A stretch of 64,000 nt of DNA, from IMG/VR virus record IMGVR_UViG_3300032083_001599, positions 1 to 64,000 of that record; one strand, 5' to 3'. Below are positions 1 through 5,227 of the stretch, one piece after another. Position numbers and translations under genes: made by a program. The stretch comes from a virus. The notes beneath the pieces were generated by a model that saw only the letters and a list, made by a program, of their open reading frames with translations, was not told the origin of the DNA and did not search any database. How positions within the stretch are numbered: position 1 is the stretch's first letter; every line of letters starts with the position of its first letter.

Positions 1-87
1 CGTGTTGAGGGTTATAAGTATGAAGTGACTGATCTTCACACAGAACCACAACTTTTCAACTCTGCACTGATTCAAACTCGTTGGTGA
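1..87 (+). CDS. C-terminal end of a truncated gene, unknown
   Basis: An open frame runs from the window edge for 28 codons and ends at a TGA at 85-87. The last residues are LFNSALIQTRW. The start lies outside the window, so length and function cannot be judged. It lies 5 nt before the next small gene in the same direction, in keeping with the tight early gene cluster. Confidence 0.5.
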   Translation, partial: RVEGYKYEVTDLHTEPQLFNSALIQTRW

Positions 88-92
88 TTGAT

Positions 93-257
93 ATGTTATA
101 CAACATTCGCATAGAGTATAGAGATGGTCAAGTCACTCGATTTGACCGCAAGAGTAACATCAAACCTCTAAATGCTCACAAACTGAATGATAAACTCTTC
201 CATGAATATCATGGTTGGGACACTATCAAAGAAATCACTTCCACTCCTGCTAACTAA
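93..257 (+). CDS. Small hypothetical protein, 54 aa
   Basis: ATG at 93 to TAA at 255 gives a 54-residue charged protein beginning MLYNIRIEYRDG and ending TSTPAN. It has no membrane segment or cysteine motif. It fits exactly between the truncated upstream gene and the next ATG at 262 (4-nt gap). The early part YNIRIEYRDGQVTRFDRK looks like two beta strands joined by a turn. I do not recognise the family. Confidence 0.55.
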   Translation: MLYNIRIEYRDGQVTRFDRKSNIKPLNAHKLNDKLFHEYHGWDTIKEITSTPAN

Positions 258-261
258 CATC

Positions 262-447
262 ATGCCAACTGATTTCCCAATCTACAAGAAACAACTCCCA
301 CAAGTATGGTTGGAGGATGATAAGTTTATCATTGAATCAGACTCGTTTCGTTATGTGATTGCGGATGACTTGAAACTCTTGTTTAAGTTATGCAGACGCT
401 TTAAGTCTGATGCTATCGCCCAAACTTACGCCCTCGTTGGTGATTGA
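262..447 (+). CDS. Small hypothetical protein, 61 aa
   Basis: I start this at ATG 262, not the longer in-frame ATG at 187, because 187 lies deep inside the upstream gene and 262 has the 'acatcATG' context seen at several other starts here. The product begins MPTDFPIYKKQLPQVWLEDD and ends in a mixed helix (KLLFKLCRRFKSDAIAQTYA). Its TGA at 445-447 touches the stem of a terminator hairpin, so it is the last gene of its transcript. Function unknown. Confidence 0.6.
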   Translation: MPTDFPIYKKQLPQVWLEDDKFIIESDSFRYVIADDLKLLFKLCRRFKSDAIAQTYALVGD

Positions 448-473
448 AGCGATTAACTCACTCTAATCGCTTC
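446..473 (+). terminator. Hairpin terminator with perfect 10-bp stem
   Basis: GAAGCGATTA (446-455) and TAATCGCTTC (464-473) are perfect inverted copies around an 8-nt loop. A pyrimidine-rich tail (attcttcgttcttc) follows. It begins at the stop codon of the upstream gene. The tail is not a pure U-run, so termination may be partial. Confidence 0.65.
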
Positions 474-498
474 ATTCTTCGTTCTTCTATCTAACATC

Positions 499-753
499 AT
501 GTCATCACAGTTCTACTCACTCAAAGCACTGCAATCACGGGTGCAAAGCCTCATTGAACAACAGGGAGAAGATGCACCTTGTGCAGGTTGGATTTACACT
601 AGCGAAGATGTTATAAAGTGGGATGATGAGGGTAATGAGGTATATCAACCCAAAGAAGTTTGTGAGACAGTGTTAGTCAACTTGCAAGACTATGATCACA
701 TTCACACAGCAATTGTGGATGCTATTGATAATGAACTAGGAGAGACTCTATGA
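499..753 (+). CDS. Small acidic hypothetical protein, 84 aa
   Basis: The 84-aa product begins MSSQFYSLKALQSRVQ. It is acidic, with a helix at residues 8-24, a W-x-Y/W-D-D middle (GWIYTSEDVIKWDDEGNEV) and an acidic C-terminal helix (IHTAIVDAIDNELGETL). It follows the terminator at 446-473 after a pyrimidine-rich leader with no Shine-Dalgarno sequence; ATG is in 'aacatcATG' context. It overlaps the next gene by 4 nt (ATGA), suggesting translational coupling. Function unknown. Confidence 0.65.
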   Translation: MSSQFYSLKALQSRVQSLIEQQGEDAPCAGWIYTSEDVIKWDDEGNEVYQPKEVCETVLVNLQDYDHIHTAIVDAIDNELGETL

Positions 754-887
754 GTAAATTTACACAATACGGACTTTCGGGCATTTGTGTTATGTTTGCC
801 CTTGTAGGTTTCTTAAACTTCCTAGCAGAGCGTGACACTAAGATGATGAACTACTATGATTCAACAATTCAAAAACAAATCGATTAA
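750..887 (+). CDS. Small membrane protein, 45 aa
   Basis: ATG at 750 overlaps the upstream TGA (ATGA) and the frame closes with TAA at 885-887. The 45-aa product has one hydrophobic segment at about residues 8-25 (LSGICVMFALVGFLNFLA), then a polar, charged tail. It is probably a single-pass inner-membrane peptide. Function unknown; small one-segment proteins of this kind are common in cyanophage early regions. Confidence 0.55.
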   Translation: MSKFTQYGLSGICVMFALVGFLNFLAERDTKMMNYYDSTIQKQID

Positions 888-914
888 ATAGTAAAGAACA
901 CACTTTCCAGAAAA

Positions 915-1067
915 ATGACAACCTCCACATTCAGTACAATTGAAGTTACTAAAGCGCAAGCAGATGTAATTCTATGGTGTATTGAACAAATGTATATTGA
1001 TTTGAGTGATGCTGAAGAACATGATCTTAAACCAGTCATGGATAAATTAGTGGAGATTGTTCAATGA
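915..1067 (+). CDS. Small hypothetical protein, 50 aa
   Basis: ATG 915 to TGA 1065-1067 encodes an acidic, mostly helical 50-residue product (MTTSTFSTIEVTKAQADVIL ... KLVEIVQ). It is preceded by ATTAAATA at 883-890, one base off the T4 late consensus TATAAATA, but this overlaps the upstream stop codon and may be chance. It overlaps the next gene by 4 nt (ATGA). Function unknown. Confidence 0.55.
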   Translation: MTTSTFSTIEVTKAQADVILWCIEQMYIDLSDAEEHDLKPVMDKLVEIVQ

Positions 1068-1207
1068 TAGCTTTTAGACTTATTCTCGTTTCTTCTATTT
1101 GTCTTTTCGCAGCATTTCTTTGTATTGATCTTGCTAACAATATGCAAGATATTGTTGATAGGAGAAACGACAAATTGTGTCAAATTCAACCATCTTATTG
1201 TAAATGA
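1064..1207 (+). CDS. Small membrane or exported peptide, 47 aa
   Basis: The 47-aa product starts MIAFRLILVSSICLFAAFLC, a hydrophobic N-terminal stretch like a signal anchor or a lipoprotein-type signal. A short polar tail with two further cysteines follows (RRNDKLCQIQPSYCK). It is linked by ATGA overlaps to both neighbours, so it is in a coupled string of tiny genes from 915 to 1329. Function unknown. Confidence 0.55.
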   Translation: MIAFRLILVSSICLFAAFLCIDLANNMQDIVDRRNDKLCQIQPSYCK

Positions 1208-1329
1208 ATAACATTGAAGATGTGACAAACTCACCTCACGATTGGCACGATTTCTGGTATAATGAAGACAATGAAGACACCTCTGATCATGAATCAACTG
1301 ATGGAACTACCACCGAGTTTCTATCATGA
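1204..1329 (+). CDS. Tiny acidic hypothetical protein, 41 aa
   Basis: ATG 1204 overlaps the upstream stop (ATGA); stop TGA is at 1327-1329. The 41-aa product is very acidic, with the segment HDFWYNEDNEDTSDHE. A similar W-Y-N-x-D acidic context occurs in the gene at 4301. The codons for W-Y-N spell tggTATAAT, an extended -10-like hexamer at 1258-1263. The frame overlaps the better-supported gene at 1289 by 41 nt, so one of the two starts may be misplaced. Confidence 0.45.
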   Translation: MNNIEDVTNSPHDWHDFWYNEDNEDTSDHESTDGTTTEFLS

Positions 1330-1585
1330 AGCCCCGGATGGATTTCACTATGAATGTGAGGAATACAAGCGCAATTTGCTTCGTATTTGGTTATGCCATC
1401 CAGATGTCTATACTTACACTACTGATCGCGTTCGGACTATCTGGGGATTCTATAATCCAAAGAAAGATCAATACTACTCCCCCATCAACTCAATTAGAAA
1501 GGGAGAATTGATCGACATTAATGATACCAGACAATACACATCGATGAAGATTAATTATACAGGATTAGAGGCATTCTTTGTATAA
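1289..1585 (+). CDS. Conserved-looking cyanophage hypothetical protein, about 99 aa
   Basis: The frame is open from 1262; I prefer ATG 1289 ('gatcATG' context), giving MNQLMELPPSFYHEAPDGFH. The body is rich in aromatic residues (RIWLCHPDVYTYTT, VRTIWGFYNPKKDQYYSPIN) and ends with ...YTSMKINYTGLEAFFV. From memory, the W-G-F-Y-N-P-K-K-D-Q-Y-Y-S-P-I-N core followed by a short beta region recurs in T4-like cyanophages, but I know no function. A gene-free stretch with hairpins follows, so it may end a transcript. Confidence 0.65.
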   Translation: MNQLMELPPSFYHEAPDGFHYECEEYKRNLLRIWLCHPDVYTYTTDRVRTIWGFYNPKKDQYYSPINSIRKGELIDINDTRQYTSMKINYTGLEAFFV

Positions 1586-1603
1586 ATTGATTTTTCCATA
1601 TCG

Positions 1604-1660
1604 GGGGCGGCGGGGATGACCTGTTGCCCCTTTCTAGTAGAATTATGCAAAAAACAGGTC
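1604..1660 (+). other. GC-rich hairpin region in a 228-nt intergenic gap
   Basis: In an otherwise A+T-rich region, 1603-1630 is GC-rich. GGGGC at 1604-1608 can pair with GCCCC at 1626-1630, followed by TTTCT. Alternatively, GACCTGTT (1618-1625) can pair with AACAGGTC (1653-1660). The two structures exclude each other. It may end transcription of the upstream gene. No open frame with a credible start is seen between 1586 and 1813. Confidence 0.35.
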
Positions 1661-1734
1661 TTTGGTCTAGTGGTGGCAAGGGTTCTCAAGGCATGACGGC
1701 GACAGCATGACAGCATACCAGCAACCAACCCAAA

Positions 1735-1789
1735 CCAGTTGGGGAACTGGACTCAAGCTCTTGCAAAATGCCTCAAAATCTGCAATACT
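1735..1789 (+). promoter_or_regulatory. Early promoter cassette A
   Basis: A perfect palindrome CCAGTTGGGGAACTGG (1735-1750) lies upstream of TTGCAA (-35, 1761-1766), a 17-nt spacer, and AATACT (-10, 1784-1789) preceded by TGC (extended -10). The CAGTTG box, -35 and -10 align without gaps to cassettes at 2011 and 3115. The predicted start near 1796 leaves a leader of about 18 nt before the gene at 1814. The -10 matches consensus at 4 of 6 positions, so the call rests on conservation. Confidence 0.55.
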
Positions 1790-1813
1790 ATAAGAGTCAA
1801 AGGAACACACCTC

Positions 1814-2002
1814 ATGCGATCCATCACCAAAGCACAAGCACTGGAGCAATTTCGTTACAATTGGAAATGTGATACTAAGGGCACAAAAATGGCGACTGAT
1901 TCAATCGCTAAGCGTTTGGCATGGTCATACTTTACTGATGAACTTTGCAAGGAAGGTTATATTACCATGAAAAAATATGAGTCATGGGGCAACCCTTTCT
2001 GA
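1814..2002 (+). CDS. Small basic hypothetical protein, 62 aa
   Basis: The in-frame ATG at 1739 would place the start inside promoter cassette A, so I start at ATG 1814. The 62-aa product begins MRSITKAQALEQFRYNWKCD, is basic and helical, and ends MKKYESWGNPF. The pattern of K/R with W/Y/F could bind nucleic acid or a host protein; this is inference. Cassette A immediately upstream and cassette B immediately downstream suggest its own transcription unit. Confidence 0.6.
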   Translation: MRSITKAQALEQFRYNWKCDTKGTKMATDSIAKRLAWSYFTDELCKEGYITMKKYESWGNPF

Positions 2003-2010
2003 TCCTGTGA

Positions 2011-2064
2011 CAGTTGACCTAGTGTCCACTATCGCTTGCAATTCGCCCAAATCTCTGCCATACT
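2011..2064 (+). promoter_or_regulatory. Early promoter cassette B
   Basis: CAGTTG (2011-2016), CTAGTG (2019-2024), TTGCAA (-35, 2036-2041), a 17-nt spacer and CATACT (-10, 2059-2064) preceded by TGC are in the same register as cassette A. The predicted transcription start (about 2071) coincides with the ATG of the next gene. If the promoter is real, that message is leaderless, or the gene starts at the second ATG (2086). Confidence 0.5.
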
Positions 2065-2070
2065 ACATTC

Positions 2071-2271
2071 ATGAACAAAACCACAATGCTTCTCAACGAT
2101 TCTGCTTTTATTTCTGCTCTTCAAGGTCTGCAATCTTTTGTGATTGAGACCGGTGCCGACATTGATATGGCATACGATTGGGTTTCTGATCAAAGTGGAA
2201 TCTCTTCATTTTGTCATGATCCTGCTGCATTTGATTGTTTTTATGATGTATTCATGGAGGCATCAAATTGA
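2071..2271 (+). CDS. Small acidic hypothetical protein, 66 aa
   Basis: The 66-aa product begins MNKTTMLLNDSAFISALQGL. It is acidic and aromatic, ends in a cysteine- and phenylalanine-rich stretch (FCHDPAAFDCFYDVFMEASN), and is likely a small helical protein. ATG 2086 is an alternative start if the upstream promoter fires at about 2071. The stop codon overlaps the TTG start of the next gene (TTGA). Function unknown. Confidence 0.6.
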   Translation: MNKTTMLLNDSAFISALQGLQSFVIETGADIDMAYDWVSDQSGISSFCHDPAAFDCFYDVFMEASN

Positions 2272-2465
2272 ATATCAAAGATCAACTTAATTCACTCTCT
2301 ATTTTCAAAATTATGCGTTACACAACTCCATCAGGTCGCGACTATTACTTTCCCGAGTCAATCTCTCGCGAGGAGGCATTAGAACGCATGGCACAATATG
2401 CAAAGAAAGCAGAGCAAGATGAGCGTTCTGGGCAACAGCTATTTGATGACATGTTCGGAGGTTGA
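2268..2465 (+). CDS. Small hypothetical protein with TTG start, 65 aa
   Basis: The frame starts with TTG at 2268, overlapping the upstream TGA, with GGAGG at 2256-2260 as a plausible ribosome-binding site. The product has a beta-like N-terminus (YTTPSGRDYYFPES) and then a charged helix (REEALERMAQYAKKAEQDER) ending LFDDMFGG. The frame is open and compositionally protein-like throughout. Function unknown. Confidence 0.55.
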   Translation: MNIKDQLNSLSIFKIMRYTTPSGRDYYFPESISREEALERMAQYAKKAEQDERSGQQLFDDMFGG

Positions 2466-2470
2466 TAACA

Positions 2471-2635
2471 ATGCAAGAGACTAAATTCCTTCTTCATGGT
2501 CAATTTCATCGTACTAATGGTTGGGTTATGAATGACTGTCTAAGTTACATTAAAGCAACAAAAGAAGATGCGATTGCAACATGTAATCGCCTCAATCCTA
2601 ACTTTATAATTCAATCTGTTACCATCGAAGAGTGA
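2471..2635 (+). CDS. Small hypothetical protein, 54 aa
   Basis: ATG 2471 to TGA 2633-2635 encodes 54 residues beginning MQETKFLLHGQFHRTNGW. The layout (beta strands, a KATKEDAIATCNRLNP helix, then IIQSVTIEE) resembles a compact alpha/beta fold. It ends at the start of the next gene with the sequence GTGATCATG. Function unknown. Confidence 0.55.
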   Translation: MQETKFLLHGQFHRTNGWVMNDCLSYIKATKEDAIATCNRLNPNFIIQSVTIEE

Positions 2636-2637
2636 TC

Positions 2638-2880
2638 ATGAAAGATTTCATTTGTGCTTACTTTGGTAAAGATTGGACTATCACTGCCCGTGGTTTTAGT
2701 TCTCTTAGGCAGGCAGAATCGCATGGTAAATATATGATGCCAATGGCAGGATGCTTCGGTTTCGCTGTTATCTCAGAAGACCAAGATGCTTGGATTGTGT
2801 TTGATCAATTCAGCATGTTGTCTGGTAAAGAGACAGTAACTCAAGACAAACTTAACAACACTTTCGCAGTTTCTTTCTAA
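2638..2880 (+). CDS. Small hypothetical protein, 80 aa
   Basis: The frame may start at GTG 2632 (overlapping the upstream stop) or ATG 2638; I use the ATG, in 'gatcATG' context. The product begins MKDFICAYFGKDWTITARGF and has an alternating beta/helix pattern, with a glycine- and methionine-rich middle (GKYMMPMAGCFGFAVISED). No known catalytic motif is visible. Confidence 0.55.
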   Translation: MKDFICAYFGKDWTITARGFSSLRQAESHGKYMMPMAGCFGFAVISEDQDAWIVFDQFSMLSGKETVTQDKLNNTFAVSF

Positions 2881-2886
2881 TCAATT

Positions 2887-3111
2887 ATGTCACTCATGAA
2901 GCAACATTTCCATAATATCATGACTGCCAGAGAACAACTCATGGAAGACATTGAATCTATTATAGAGAAAAAATATGGTCACACAGCAGATGGAGCTGAG
3001 GATCTAATCGTATCGCTATGTGATGCTGTCTGTGATAACTTTCCAACAACAATGTATAGTATTTCTGAACTAGAGGCAACGGCAGATGATCCCATGGGGA
3101 TCGGCAAATAA
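2887..3111 (+). CDS. Small acidic helical protein, 74 aa
   Basis: The product begins MSLMKQHFHNIMTAREQLME; ATG 2896 (MKQHF) is an equally possible start. It is helical and acidic (EDIESIIEKKYG, AEDLIVSLCDAVCDNF). Three nt after its TAA, promoter cassette C begins (CAGTTG at 3115). Function unknown. Confidence 0.55.
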   Translation: MSLMKQHFHNIMTAREQLMEDIESIIEKKYGHTADGAEDLIVSLCDAVCDNFPTTMYSISELEATADDPMGIGK

Positions 3112-3114
3112 AAC

Positions 3115-3168
3115 CAGTTGAGCTAGTGGCACAAGAGCATGGCACAGACCCCCATAACCGTGTATATT
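3115..3168 (+). promoter_or_regulatory. Early promoter cassette C
   Basis: CAGTTG (3115-3120), CTAGTGG (3123-3129), TGGCAC (-35-like, 3140-3145), a 17-nt spacer and TATATT (-10, 3163-3168) hold exactly the spacing of cassettes A and B. The -10 is the best of the three (5 of 6 to TATAAT). The predicted start near 3175 coincides with the first base of a stem-loop in the leader of the next gene. Confidence 0.55.
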
Positions 3169-3174
3169 AAAGGA

Positions 3175-3197
3175 GTGGAGGGGGCAACACCTTCCAC
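3175..3197 (+). other. 5' leader stem-loop
   Basis: GTGGAGGG (3175-3182) pairs with CCTTCCAC (3190-3197) around GGCAACA, with one G-U pair. A pyrimidine-rich stretch runs on to the ATG at 3227. It would sit at the very 5' end of the message from cassette C, a place where stem-loops can protect phage mRNA from decay. That role is inference. Confidence 0.45.
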
Positions 3198-3226
3198 ACC
3201 TTCTAAACCTCTTCTCTTCTCTCATC

Positions 3227-3574
3227 ATGCGTAAGATCGAATCCCAAATGTGTGCCGCTGTTCAAAAGAACATCGACTGGCAGTCTGCTAACACTTCTGT
3301 TCACTTTGATCCTGAAACTGGCGTCTCTGTTGTTCGCCTTCATGGCAACAAGATCGCTGAGGTTTCTGATAATGACATGACAATTTTCGACGGTGGTTGG
3401 CAGACTAACACCACAAAATCTCGCCTCAATGCACTTTGTGATGAGTTTTGTGTTGCTGGAGAAGGTGTTTTTCAGAAAAACTTTAAGTGGTTTGTTCGTA
3501 AGTTTGCAGGACAAAATGGTACTGATAAAGTATTTGTAACTGAAGAGTTCGACAACGGTTATATCTTCGCATGA
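3227..3574 (+). CDS. Conserved-looking hypothetical protein, 115 aa
   Basis: The product begins MRKIESQMCAAVQKNIDWQS. It has beta-rich segments (TSVHFDPETGVSVVRLHGNK, IAEVSDNDMTIFDGGWQTN), then a helix and a basic aromatic stretch (FQKNFKWFVRKF). As I recall it, this recurs in T4-like cyanophages without assigned function. It has a pyrimidine-rich leader, no Shine-Dalgarno, and 'catcATG' start context. A terminator begins 16 nt after its stop, so with cassette C it forms a one-gene transcription unit. Confidence 0.7.
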   Translation: MRKIESQMCAAVQKNIDWQSANTSVHFDPETGVSVVRLHGNKIAEVSDNDMTIFDGGWQTNTTKSRLNALCDEFCVAGEGVFQKNFKWFVRKFAGQNGTDKVFVTEEFDNGYIFA

Positions 3575-3589
3575 TTAAAACTAAGAAAG

Positions 3590-3617
3590 AGTGGGCATCA
3601 TGCTATGCCCGCTTTTA
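3590..3617 (+). terminator. Intrinsic terminator
   Basis: AGTGGGCAT (3590-3598) and ATGCCCGCT (3605-3613) form a 9-bp stem with one G-U pair and a 6-nt loop, followed by TTTATTC. It follows the 115-aa gene directly. Confidence 0.65.
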
Positions 3618-3630
3618 TTCAATTGTCCTC
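3613..3630 (+). repeat. Leader direct repeat, copy 1
   Basis: TTTTATTCAATTGTCCTC at 3613-3630 recurs as TTTTATTCAATCGTCCTC at 3785-3802 (17 of 18 identical). Each copy lies in the leader just upstream of a small gene (ATG 3645 and ATG 3823). The first copy also supplies the T-rich tail of the terminator. Confidence 0.6.
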
Positions 3631-3644
3631 CTATTGATCATTTT

Positions 3645-3776
3645 ATGAACTACACTATTCTTAAAGTCCAAGGTCGTTTTGTGAAAGTACCAAATAAACC
3701 CCTACCAGCAACATTGCATGCAATGCTTGATAAGTCAACTAATCGCGGTAAATGGAAGGGCAAGAACAAGATTTAA
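3645..3776 (+). CDS. Tiny basic hypothetical protein, 43 aa
   Basis: The open frame extends upstream to 3591, but that start lies inside the terminator stem, so I start at ATG 3645. The 43-aa product begins MNYTILKVQGRFVKVPNKPL and ends in a strongly basic tail (NRGKWKGKNKI). It may bind nucleic acid, but only the charge supports this. It lies between the two copies of an 18-nt leader repeat. Confidence 0.5.
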   Translation: MNYTILKVQGRFVKVPNKPLPATLHAMLDKSTNRGKWKGKNKI

Positions 3777-3784
3777 TAAGTAGA

Positions 3785-3802
3785 TTTTATTCAATCGTCC
3801 TC
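3785..3802 (+). repeat. Leader direct repeat, copy 2
   Basis: This is the second copy of the 18-nt leader sequence (one base different from 3613-3630). It is followed by a pyrimidine-rich stretch and the ATG at 3823. Here the T-rich part is not preceded by a hairpin, so it looks like a copied leader rather than a second terminator. Confidence 0.6.
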
Positions 3803-3822
3803 ATTCTCATTCTTCTCTAATC

Positions 3823-3978
3823 ATGACAGATCTCGAATTGCAAGCACTTGAAGTATTAGAATTGATGGAAGATAATGTAGAATATATTTGTGATCAAGAG
3901 CAATTGTCAGGTGAGAAAGTATGGACTATGATTGCTGCTCTCGCTGATGCAAAACTCGCTCAATTCCCTTCTAACTGA
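3823..3978 (+). CDS. Small acidic helical protein, 51 aa
   Basis: ATG 3823 ('aatcATG' context) to TGA 3976-3978 gives MTDLELQALEVLELMEDN..., an acidic, leucine-rich helical 51-mer. No cysteine pairs or catalytic motifs are seen. One nt separates it from the next ATG (TGATATG), so the two are probably translated together. Function unknown. Confidence 0.55.
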   Translation: MTDLELQALEVLELMEDNVEYICDQEQLSGEKVWTMIAALADAKLAQFPSN

Positions 3979-3979
3979 T

Positions 3980-4288
3980 ATGTCAAACTCTCACATGATT
4001 ATTATGTCACATAAGGACAAACTTTCAATCGAAAGACTTGCACAAGGTATCGAGTTTCATTCTGAAGCTATTGCTGTCGTAGGCATGAATCTCATCGATG
4101 GTTCACATCGTACAATTGCAAATTTCATCGCTAAATACGAGGAGTTCGTCAATCTACAACTTATAAGGATTGACAACAATCAGCATATCTTTAGACTCGG
4201 TGCATCATCTCAAAAGGAAATCGCCCGTATCTGTGATATAATGTTAGAGGACATCGATGTTATCGATTTAGAAATTCTTACTGAATAA
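3980..4288 (+). CDS. Hypothetical protein, 102 aa
   Basis: I start at ATG 3980 because the longer frame from 3932 would overlap the 51-aa gene. The product begins MSNSHMIIMSHKDKLSIERL, with helices at about residues 14-32 and 43-60 and an acidic C-terminus (MLEDIDVIDLEILTE). It looks like a folded alpha/beta protein without a recognisable motif. Confidence 0.6.
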   Translation: MSNSHMIIMSHKDKLSIERLAQGIEFHSEAIAVVGMNLIDGSHRTIANFIAKYEEFVNLQLIRIDNNQHIFRLGASSQKEIARICDIMLEDIDVIDLEILTE

Positions 4289-4300
4289 GGGTAACTAACC

Positions 4301-4468
4301 ATGGCAAAGCTAGATTTCATTTTCGACCACATGATTGATTCAATTATGGATGACATTCCTGATGATATGTGGTATAATAAAGATGGGCAACAATTCCCAC
4401 AAGATGATACAACAGTGGATGAATCTGTCCCCTCATATATTAAACTTGAATGTCTCTCTAAATGGTAA
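4301..4468 (+). CDS. Tiny acidic hypothetical protein, 55 aa
   Basis: ATG 4301 to TAA 4466-4468 encodes MAKLDFIFDHMIDSIMDDIP... with a central MWYNKDGQQFPQDDTT. The W-Y-N motif and acidic T-T context resemble the 41-aa protein at 1204, so the two might be diverged copies. The codons for W-Y-N again spell tggTATAAT. It overlaps the next proposed frame by 7 nt. Confidence 0.5.
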   Translation: MAKLDFIFDHMIDSIMDDIPDDMWYNKDGQQFPQDDTTVDESVPSYIKLECLSKW

Positions 4469-4638
4469 ACTATGATGATAATCTCTATCAAGAGATTGTT
4501 AAGTATTACTCTCACAATGATGCCATCGCGCCCCTAAAAATTGATGACCCAACAATCAATCAGTACAGTACAATTATCACATCAGCAACTCTCCCTGTTA
4601 GTGTCATTAATCGTACAGTACAAAATGACATGGAATGA
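4462..4638 (+). CDS. Possible small protein, 58 aa
   Basis: ATG 4462 to TGA 4636-4638 encodes MVNYDDNLYQEIVKYYSHND... The N-terminal half reads like a real amphipathic protein; the C-terminal half (TIITSATLPVSVINRTVQND) overlaps the frame at 4544 by 95 nt. Both frames being fully used is unlikely, so one of these calls is probably wrong or has a different start. Confidence 0.4.
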   Translation: MVNYDDNLYQEIVKYYSHNDAIAPLKIDDPTINQYSTIITSATLPVSVINRTVQNDME

Positions 4639-4726
4639 TAAAGGACAGTTACCAACACATATCACAGACTTATTAGACTCCACACACTATCAACTAACAA
4701 CATCATGTTCACTGAAGGAGAGTTAG
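4544..4726 (+). CDS. Small hypothetical protein, 60 aa
   Basis: ATG 4544 gives MTQQSISTVQLSHQQLSLLV followed by SLIVQYKMTWNDKGQLPTHI, a helix-turn pattern (L-x-x-L-x-x-L-I-x-x-Y ... G-x-L-P-x-x-I-x-x-L-L) that I associate with small cyanophage proteins of unknown role. It overlaps the proposed gene at 4462 by 95 nt and the next gene by 22 nt. Of the competing frames this one has the more protein-like pattern. Confidence 0.45.
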   Translation: MTQQSISTVQLSHQQLSLLVSLIVQYKMTWNDKGQLPTHITDLLDSTHYQLTTSCSLKES

Positions 4727-4893
4727 TTAAAATCGGTAATACTGAGGGCTATGTTAACTTCATAGACCCTGCATATATTACCGTTTGTTTTAACTCTTAT
4801 CCTACTCCTGGTAGTAAGTATGGAGAGACTAAATGTTGCCTCTGTGTGTACCCTCATCAGTGGGATAAGGTGATTAGACTAGAGGGCAAGTAA
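4705..4893 (+). CDS. Conserved-looking small protein, 62 aa
   Basis: The product begins MFTEGELVKIGNTEGYVNFI, an SH3-like beta-barrel pattern (start-G-x-L/V-V-x-x-G...G-Y/W-V-x-F), followed by YITVCFNSYPTP and a C-C-L-C-V-Y-P motif. From memory, similar short proteins with this C-C-x-C-V block occur in many cyanophages, function unknown. It has 'catcATG' start context. It is the last gene before a 523-nt gene-free region. Confidence 0.65.
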   Translation: MFTEGELVKIGNTEGYVNFIDPAYITVCFNSYPTPGSKYGETKCCLCVYPHQWDKVIRLEGK

Positions 4894-4908
4894 GTGATAT
4901 TTAAGTGC

Positions 4909-4939
4909 TCTCTGAGTGTCTCTGAGTGCTCTCTGAGTG
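4909..4939 (+). repeat. Triple TCTCTGAGTG repeat
   Basis: Three exact copies of TCTCTGAGTG occupy 4909-4918, 4919-4928 and 4930-4939, the third offset by a single C. The region is non-coding, so no protein repeat explains them. Confidence 0.75.
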
Positions 4940-5104
4940 AGTATGCGGAAAGTTATTAAATGTCTTTTTAAATATACTTGCGTGTTTTCTTTAAATGTTA
5001 TAAATGTCTCTTAAATGGTCTCTCACGATGTTAGCTAAGCGAGCGTACCATGAGACTCGCAGTTTGTCAAGTATCAGGATTTTTATGTTACAGACAGGAC
5101 ACAA

Positions 5105-5133
5105 TTGCATTATGGCAGTCATCATGGTATAAT
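5105..5133 (+). promoter_or_regulatory. Near-consensus sigma70 promoter
   Basis: TTGCAT (5105-5110), a 17-nt spacer and a perfect TATAAT (5128-5133), which is also preceded by TGG (extended -10 type). This is among the best promoters in the window. It points to the + strand and starts a transcript near 5140 that has no gene for about 275 nt. Confidence 0.7.
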
Positions 5134-5227
5134 ATGGAGACATCACACCAAGAACACCAATCACATGCCAGCTGACTATCAATCACTCACAGGCACTATG
5201 TAACAGCTCTGAGACATTCTGAGGTAT

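Noticed and set aside
1660-1690. Possible fourth copy of the promoter cassette (gtctagtggtggcaagg)
   Set aside because: Only the CTAGTGG element matches; at the expected -35 and -10 positions there is nothing promoter-like.
3590-3776. Longer version (61 aa) of the gene at 3645 starting at 3591
   Set aside because: The start would lie in the stem of a terminator and the extra residues have no protein-like pattern.
4471-4536. Frame MMIISIKRLLSITLTMMPSRP
   Set aside because: Only 21 codons, fully inside two better frames, no ribosome site.
5165-5203. 12-codon frame MPADYQSLTGTM after the strong promoter
   Set aside because: No ribosome-binding site, no coupling to another gene, and composition as expected by chance; mentioned only inside the intergenic entry.
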